Shown in pieces: positions 5,327 to 9,479 of a stretch of DNA of 9,479 nucleotides. The position numbers were made by a program, and so were the translations under genes. Origin of the DNA: Bog-950 sp035299425 (GTDB taxonomy: Bacteria; Bacteroidota; Bacteroidia; Chitinophagales; LD1); assembly GCA_035299425.1 (NCBI GenBank), contig DATGWP010000189.1, positions 1 through 9,479 on the forward strand, written 5' to 3'. How positions within the stretch are numbered: the stretch's first letter is position 1; each line of letters begins with the position of its first letter. The notes under the pieces are model-generated. The model was not told the origin of the DNA and did not search any database. It saw only the letters and a program-made list of their open reading frames with translations.

Positions 5327-8262
5327 TGACACACAAAATTTTTACGCTCGTTTTAAGTCTTTTTTTCTTTGCGGCCAGCTATGCACAAACCGGTACTTTA
5401 TCGGGTAAGGCTATAGATGGTAAAAGCGGCGAAATGCTGATGGGCGCTACGGTAGTGGTAGATAACGATAATAACCTGGCTGCCTCTACCGACCTGGACG
5501 GTAACTTTACCATAGCTAAAATACCTGCCGGTAAGCACACTGTGAAAGTACGCTACATAGGCTACCAGGAAAAAACCTACGAAGTGGATATTAAAGCAGG
5601 TGAGGTTACCAGCCTGAACGCCGCTGTGGTAGAAGATGCCGTGGTACTAAAAGATGCGGTGGTTACGGCTACAGTTACAAAGCGCGATAACGAAAGCGCT
5701 ATAGTAATGATGCAGCGCAACAGCACGGTAATACAAAGCGGTATATCATCTGAAGAAATGAAACGCTCGCCGGATAAAAGCTCGAGCGATGTTATACGCC
5801 GTGTAAGCGGTTCTACCATACAGGATGGCAAGTTTGCGATTATACGTGGTTTATCTGACCGCTACAATATGGCCCTGATTAACAATGTAATACTGCCAAG
5901 CACCGAGCCAGACCGTAAAGCATTTGCATTTGATGTGTTTCCATCGAACATACTTGACAACATTATTATAATGAAAACCGGCCAGGCTAACCTACCCAGC
6001 GAGTGGGCCGGTGGTTTAATACAACTAAACACGCGCGACATACCTGAGAAGAGTTTCTTTAATGTTACTTATGGTATGACCTTTAACGAAGGCAATACCT
6101 TTAGACCATTTAAAAGCTACGCTGGCAGCAAAACCGATTTTCTTGGTTTTGATAACAACGTGCGCCCATTAAGCAAAGATTTTCCGGGCCTGATTGCCCT
6201 TAATGATTTGAAAACTCAGGGCGCTACTGATTCGCTGCGCACCCTGGGCAGAAACATAACCAACCGTAGCTGGAAGGTGAACAACAACAAAATAGCGTAC
6301 CCCGGCCAAAGCCTGCAATTGAGCGGTGGATTTGCTGTGCGCAAAAAGGATGTTCAGCTGGGTGGTGTATTTGCCTTATCGTACTCTAACAGCCTGCGCT
6401 ATACCGAAGGTACCCGTACCAGATACGCCGGAGCAAGCGGAGAGCTGGATAATGATTATGACGATGAGCGTTATAACACAATCGTATCTGCTGCTTTGCT
6501 GGGCAATCTGAGTGCGGTTATCAAAAACAACCATAAAATATCGTGGAAAAACATTTTTACCAATAACTCTGATAACGGAATTATTCAGCGTAACGGTGTA
6601 AGCTACGGAAACGCTACAGAGCAAAACCGCACCAGCATGGAGTTTAGCAGCTCTAAAGTATTCTCAACCAACTTATCTGGCGACCACTTATTTGAAAGCA
6701 CCGGCATCCGCTGGAAATGGAACGGTGGTTTTGTAATGATAAACCGTGACCAGCCCCGTACTACCCGTTACTCTTATGAGCGCCCTTATACCTCTTCAAC
6801 CGGTTTTGGCGCTAACGAAACAACCGACCCGTATGTATTCCAGTTTTCGTATGGCGGCTCTGACCCTAAACAAGGTGCTTACTTTTACAGCCAACTGCGC
6901 GAGAAAGTTTACAATGCCGGAACTGACCTTACTTTCCCTTTCAAAATAAAAGACCAGAAGCAGGCTATCAGCGTAGGTTATTCTTACCAGTACCGCACAC
7001 GTAACTTTGAGGCGCGCAACCTGTTTATAGATTACCCCGGAGGCTATAACGACTCTATCCGTTTCGACATGAATGTAGACAACATTATAAACCAGGAAAA
7101 CTTTGCTAACGGAAAGCTTACCATGAACCCGTTTGTTTTCCCTACCGATGTATACTCGGCTAACTCTACCACCCATGCCGCTTATGTAATGATGGAGAAC
7201 AACATAGGCGAACGCTTCAAGGCAGTTTGGGGTTTCCGTTTCGAGTCGTTTAAGCAAAGCCTAACATCGCCTAGCGCTATCGATTTTGATATCATACCTC
7301 AGGACCCTGAGCCTCCGATTATACGCACCAAAGTGGTAGATACTACCTATACGCGCTCTTACTTTAGCGGAGCGTATAGTGCAGATTCAAGCGGTAAAGT
7401 AAAAACGGTATTCCCTTTATTACCATCAATAAACCTGATATTTAAGCTGAACGAAACTATGAACCTGCGTACCAGCTATAGCCAGAGCATGAGTCGCCCC
7501 GAATTCCGCGAAACTTCGCCATTTGTTTACTACGACTTTTTACGCGATGTTAACCTTACCGGTAACGTAAACCTGCTGCAAACCTCTATACATAATGCAG
7601 ACTTGCGTTACGAGTGGTTTATGGGCAAAGGCCAAAGCCTGAATGCAAGCGTTTTCTTTAAGCACTTTACCAATACTATAGAACTAACATCGGTAGCCAG
7701 CGGCAGCCAGCAGTCGTTTATTTATAACAATGCCAAAAGCGCTTACTTAGTAGGCCTGGAGGTAGAGTTCCGTAAAAACTTTGCCTTTGCATCTAAAAAG
7801 CTGGAAGACCTGGTATTTGTAGCCAACCTGGCCTATATATACAGCCGTGTAGATTTGCGCAATGTGCCTAACAGCAATAGTGATGAGCAAATACGCCCTA
7901 TGCAAGGCCAAAGCCCTTACATTATAAACCTGGGACTAAGCTATGCTCACCCAACAGTAGGTACCGGCGTATCGTTATTATACAACCAGGTAGGCCAGCG
8001 CTTATATGCTACCGGCGAAGTAGGCAACCCGGCATGGTATGAGCACTGGAGACCATTGATGGACTTACAGATAAGCCAGAAATTCCTGAAAGGTAAAGGT
8101 ATTATCCGTTTTACCATCAGCGATTTGATTGCAGCCAAGAGCATTTTCTACCAGAACGATGTAGTGGGCAAAGAGCGCTTCTATCAAAAAGGTAAAGATG
8201 ATGTGGTGCTAAGCCAAAAGAACTACCGCACGTATCAAATACAGGTTGCGTTTAATTTCTAA
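5326..8262 (+). CDS. TonB-dependent outer-membrane receptor with carboxypeptidase-regulatory-like N-terminal domain
   Basis: This is a 978-residue outer-membrane transporter powered by TonB-ExbBD. The signal peptide is residues 1-20 (ending AASYA, then Q). Residues about 22-105 form the beta-sandwich domain common on Bacteroidota receptors (GTLSGKAIDGKSGEMLMGATV, then DLDGNFTIAKIPAGKHTV). A possible TonB box lies near 107-116 (VLKDAVVTAT). The plug spans about 120-240 and contains the markers SPDKSSSDVIRRVSGSTIQDG, IIRGLSDRYNMALINN, LPSTEPDRKAFAFDVFPSNI and KTGQANLPSEWAGG. The rest is the beta barrel, ending in a terminal phenylalanine (QIQVAFNF) suited to BAM-mediated assembly. It lacks an adjacent SusD gene and reads like the non-SusC receptors with RYN and LPSTEPDR plug motifs. 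The ligand cannot be told from sequence. It is apparently transcribed alone, from the promoter near 5152-5181 to the hairpin at 8278-8328. Confidence 0.93.
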   Translation: MTHKIFTLVLSLFFFAASYAQTGTLSGKAIDGKSGEMLMGATVVVDNDNNLAASTDLDGNFTIAKIPAGKHTVKVRYIGYQEKTYEVDIKAGEVTSLNAAVVEDAVVLKDAVVTATVTKRDNESAIVMMQRNSTVIQSGISSEEMKRSPDKSSSDVIRRVSGSTIQDGKFAIIRGLSDRYNMALINNVILPSTEPDRKAFAFDVFPSNILDNIIIMKTGQANLPSEWAGGLIQLNTRDIPEKSFFNVTYGMTFNEGNTFRPFKSYAGSKTDFLGFDNNVRPLSKDFPGLIALNDLKTQGATDSLRTLGRNITNRSWKVNNNKIAYPGQSLQLSGGFAVRKKDVQLGGVFALSYSNSLRYTEGTRTRYAGASGELDNDYDDERYNTIVSAALLGNLSAVIKNNHKISWKNIFTNNSDNGIIQRNGVSYGNATEQNRTSMEFSSSKVFSTNLSGDHLFESTGIRWKWNGGFVMINRDQPRTTRYSYERPYTSSTGFGANETTDPYVFQFSYGGSDPKQGAYFYSQLREKVYNAGTDLTFPFKIKDQKQAISVGYSYQYRTRNFEARNLFIDYPGGYNDSIRFDMNVDNIINQENFANGKLTMNPFVFPTDVYSANSTTHAAYVMMENNIGERFKAVWGFRFESFKQSLTSPSAIDFDIIPQDPEPPIIRTKVVDTTYTRSYFSGAYSADSSGKVKTVFPLLPSINLIFKLNETMNLRTSYSQSMSRPEFRETSPFVYYDFLRDVNLTGNVNLLQTSIHNADLRYEWFMGKGQSLNASVFFKHFTNTIELTSVASGSQQSFIYNNAKSAYLVGLEVEFRKNFAFASKKLEDLVFVANLAYIYSRVDLRNVPNSNSDEQIRPMQGQSPYIINLGLSYAHPTVGTGVSLLYNQVGQRLYATGEVGNPAWYEHWRPLMDLQISQKFLKGKGIIRFTISDLIAAKSIFYQNDVVGKERFYQKGKDDVVLSQKNYRTYQIQVAFNF

Positions 8263-8277
8263 CACCTCTTTTCATTA

Positions 8278-8328
8278 TAATCAAACAGCAAGGCCGGTTC
8301 TGATTGAACCGGCCTTGCTGTTTGATTA
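8278..8328. terminator. 23-bp perfect hairpin between convergent genes, probable bidirectional terminator
   Basis: Arms 8278-8300 and 8306-8328 are exact reverse complements around the loop tgatt. The core is G/C-rich (aaggccggttc) and the outer part A/T-rich (taatcaaac). It starts 16 nt after the receptor stop codon and faces the phosphoribosyltransferase gene on the other strand, so it may serve both. No separate T-tract follows; the A/T-rich outer arm would have to act as one. Confidence 0.75.
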
Positions 8329-8356
8329 CAGAGGAGCGTTCTCGCCTATGCTTACA

Positions 8357-8379
8357 AGAGACGCGAACATCGCGTCTCT
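8357..8379. repeat. Short palindromic element overlapping the phosphoribosyltransferase stop codon
   Basis: agagacgcga (8357-8366) and tcgcgtctct (8370-8379) are exact reverse complements around aca. I recall very similar gagacgcga/tcgcgtctc palindromes scattered between genes in several Bacteroidota and cyanobacterial genomes, so this may be a copy of a dispersed REP-like repeat; only one copy is visible here. On the minus strand the stop codon TAG (8380-8378) uses the outer two bases of the element. Confidence 0.55.
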
Positions 8380-8878
8380 AGGTCAAATACGCCACACCCT
8401 TGCCTTTATCAAACTCTACACGTATGTGCTCTTGCATAGTCGTAGAAAGTGAAAGCCCAACAAAATCGGGCGATACAGGGAATAGCTTATGCTGGCGGTC
8501 GACTAATACTACAGCCTGCACCTTTTTAGGTAAAAAATCCATCACTGGTTTTAAGGCATAGTAAAGGGTTTTGCCGGTATTGGCTACATCATCTACAACT
8601 ATCACTGTTTTATTGTTCAGTGTTTTTTTACCCAGTTCAAGGCTAATCTCGTCTTCCAGTGGTTTGGCCTTATTCAGCGACAGCTCGAGCAGCACCACTT
8701 TCATTCCATCTATAGCTTCTATTTCCTTTTTAAGCTGAGCGGCATATTCCAGCCCGTTAGGCTTTATGCCTATAAGAATCAACTCGTCCTCATCGTAATT
8801 ATCTTCTACTATCTGGTAAGCTATTCGGCGTGTTTTCTGCTGTATGGCTTCGGTGGTCAATATCTGAACCTTCTTCAT
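8378..8878 (-). CDS. PyrR-like type I phosphoribosyltransferase
   Basis: This is a 166-residue cytoplasmic protein with the type I phosphoribosyltransferase fold. The PRPP-binding loop is TVIVVDDVANTGKTLYYAL (91-109), with the two adjacent aspartates D96-D97 and the TGKT phosphate loop. IGIKPNGLEYAAQL (36-49) is the conserved early loop. VLVDRQHKLFPVSPDFVGLSLST (124-146) follows the PyrR pattern (DR...LP...DYVG). It is shorter and more divergent than the PyrR proteins I remember, and no pyrimidine genes or attenuator are nearby. Uracil phosphoribosyltransferase or regulator activity is therefore only possible, and a salvage enzyme for another base is an alternative. On its own strand, AGGAGAGAAG (8899-8890) lies 11 nt before the ATG, the most Shine-Dalgarno-like sequence in the window. 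It lies 34 nt after the protease gene on the same strand. Confidence 0.82.
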   Translation of the reverse strand: MKKVQILTTEAIQQKTRRIAYQIVEDNYDEDELILIGIKPNGLEYAAQLKKEIEAIDGMKVVLLELSLNKAKPLEDEISLELGKKTLNNKTVIVVDDVANTGKTLYYALKPVMDFLPKKVQAVVLVDRQHKLFPVSPDFVGLSLSTTMQEHIRVEFDKGKGVAYLT

Positions 8879-8912
8879 ATTTTTATTTTCTTCTCTCCTG
8901 CTTATTCAATTA

Positions 8913-9479
8913 TTATTTTGCAATTAATTTACCCGCCTTCACATTCTTCCCATCGGCATTCAGCAGGTAATAATAAATACCCTTAGCCAATTTATCGCTG
9001 TGGTATACATATTCGGTTCTGCCAGTAATTAGCGGTAATACATCAACCAGTGCACCCATTTGATTTAAAATACGGATTTCGCCGGTTTCAAAATTCAGAC
9101 CTTCTACCTTAAAAGTGGCTTGTGTGGAAAATGGGTTAGGCACTACCTTTACCATCACTGAGTTTCCGAAAACATTACTAATACCGGTATAGGTACAGCT
9201 TCCATCACTTACATTAGCCAACGGGTTGTAGTTATCAGCGGTAGAATCTGTGCAGCCATAAACGCGTGCTATGCATGTGCCCGAATCTACGTTAGCTTGA
9301 GGGTTGTAATTAATGCAAAATGTATCTACGGCGCCAAAAGTAATGCAGTTGGTTTGTGTAACGGCTGCATACGCATTTACTTTACCATGCCCGTATTCGT
9401 TATTGGCTGTATTGGTAGTAAAGGCATCTTTGCGCGCCGTGCATATCAACGAGGTTTTAATTTCGTCCCAGTTAGCCGT
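8913..9479 (-). CDS. Subtilisin-like (S8) serine protease, C-terminal fragment with type IX secretion sorting domain
   Basis: The frame is open to the window edge, so only the last 188 residues are present. TANWDEIKTSLICTARKDAF followed by NNEYGHGKVNAYAAV resembles the end of an S8 catalytic domain, where G-x-GKVNAYAAV follows the catalytic serine region. The serine itself is beyond the edge. Two related repeats come next: CINYNPQANVDSGTC and GCTDSTADNYNPLANVSDGSC. These belong to the Cys-paired NYNP-AN-DGSC type often seen in secreted Bacteroidota proteins. The last 75 or so residues (VVPNPFSTQATFKVEG, RILNQMGALV, KLAKGIYYYLL, ending KLIAK) form a T9SS type A sorting domain. The protein would therefore cross the outer membrane and be released or anchored at the surface. 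The T9SS call is firm. The S8 assignment rests on a short segment and is a little less certain. Confidence 0.8.
   Translation of the reverse strand, partial: TANWDEIKTSLICTARKDAFTTNTANNEYGHGKVNAYAAVTQTNCITFGAVDTFCINYNPQANVDSGTCIARVYGCTDSTADNYNPLANVSDGSCTYTGISNVFGNSVMVKVVPNPFSTQATFKVEGLNFETGEIRILNQMGALVDVLPLITGRTEYVYHSDKLAKGIYYYLLNADGKNVKAGKLIAK

Noticed and set aside
6796..7257. 153-codon minus-strand open frame inside the receptor gene
   Set aside because: It lies entirely opposite a continuous, well-supported beta-barrel coding sequence and shows no domain features.
5326..8262. SusC/RagA-type glycan receptor
   Set aside because: No SusD-like lipoprotein gene follows, and the plug motifs differ from those of SusC.
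8246..8452. 68-codon + strand open frame after the receptor
   Set aside because: It runs through the 23-bp hairpin, the palindrome and the end of the minus-strand phosphoribosyltransferase gene, so it is not a plausible gene.
8378..8878. PyrR as a firm gene name with pyrimidine operon regulation
   Set aside because: The protein is short and divergent, and there is no pyr gene or attenuator nearby.
1..9479. CRISPR array, transposon, integron or prophage
   Set aside because: No regularly spaced direct repeats, transposase, integrase or terminal inverted repeats were seen.

Overview
The window looks like chromosomal DNA from a member of the Bacteroidota, perhaps the Chitinophagales or Sphingobacteriales, though I cannot fix the order from this sequence alone. 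The pointers are a C-terminal type IX secretion (T9SS) sorting domain, a BlaB-type subclass B1 metallo-beta-lactamase, a TonB-dependent receptor with an N-terminal carboxypeptidase-regulatory-like domain, A-rich start regions mostly without Shine-Dalgarno sequences, and promoter boxes resembling the Bacteroidota pattern TTTG / TAnnTTTG. I see no mobile element, integrase, tRNA, rRNA or CRISPR array.

Layout. At the left edge is the C-terminus of a bacterial alpha-2-macroglobulin (MG10 domain), closed by a perfect 17-bp hairpin. Then come, all on +, a secreted metallo-beta-lactamase (465-1187), a small secreted lipocalin-like protein (about 1280-1699), an OsmC peroxiredoxin (1735-2145), an unrecognised small membrane or exported protein (2241-2567), and a two-gene unit of a SulP anion transporter (2712-4286) and a beta-carbonic anhydrase (4331-5020). 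A 305-bp intergenic region carries a textbook GAAA-loop terminator, a candidate promoter overlapping its T-tract, and a leader hairpin that includes the first base of the next start codon. The large TonB-dependent receptor follows (5326-8262). It ends in a 23-bp perfect hairpin placed between convergent genes. On the minus strand are a PyrR-like phosphoribosyltransferase (8378-8878), whose stop codon lies in the edge of a short palindromic repeat, and the C-terminal end of a subtilisin-like (S8) protease with Cys-containing repeats and a T9SS tail (8913 to beyond the right edge).

How the genes may work together. The clearest functional unit is SulP plus carbonic anhydrase, which fits bicarbonate uptake coupled to cytoplasmic CO2/HCO3- interconversion. 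Alpha-2-macroglobulin and metallo-beta-lactamase are both envelope-defence functions and OsmC is a peroxide-defence enzyme, but the intervening hairpin argues against one transcript for the first two. The receptor has no SusD-like partner here, so its ligand is open. I found no convincing new multi-gene system. The most interesting items are the intact active site of the chromosomal B1 lactamase, the hairpin at the receptor start codon, and the palindromic repeat at the phosphoribosyltransferase stop codon.
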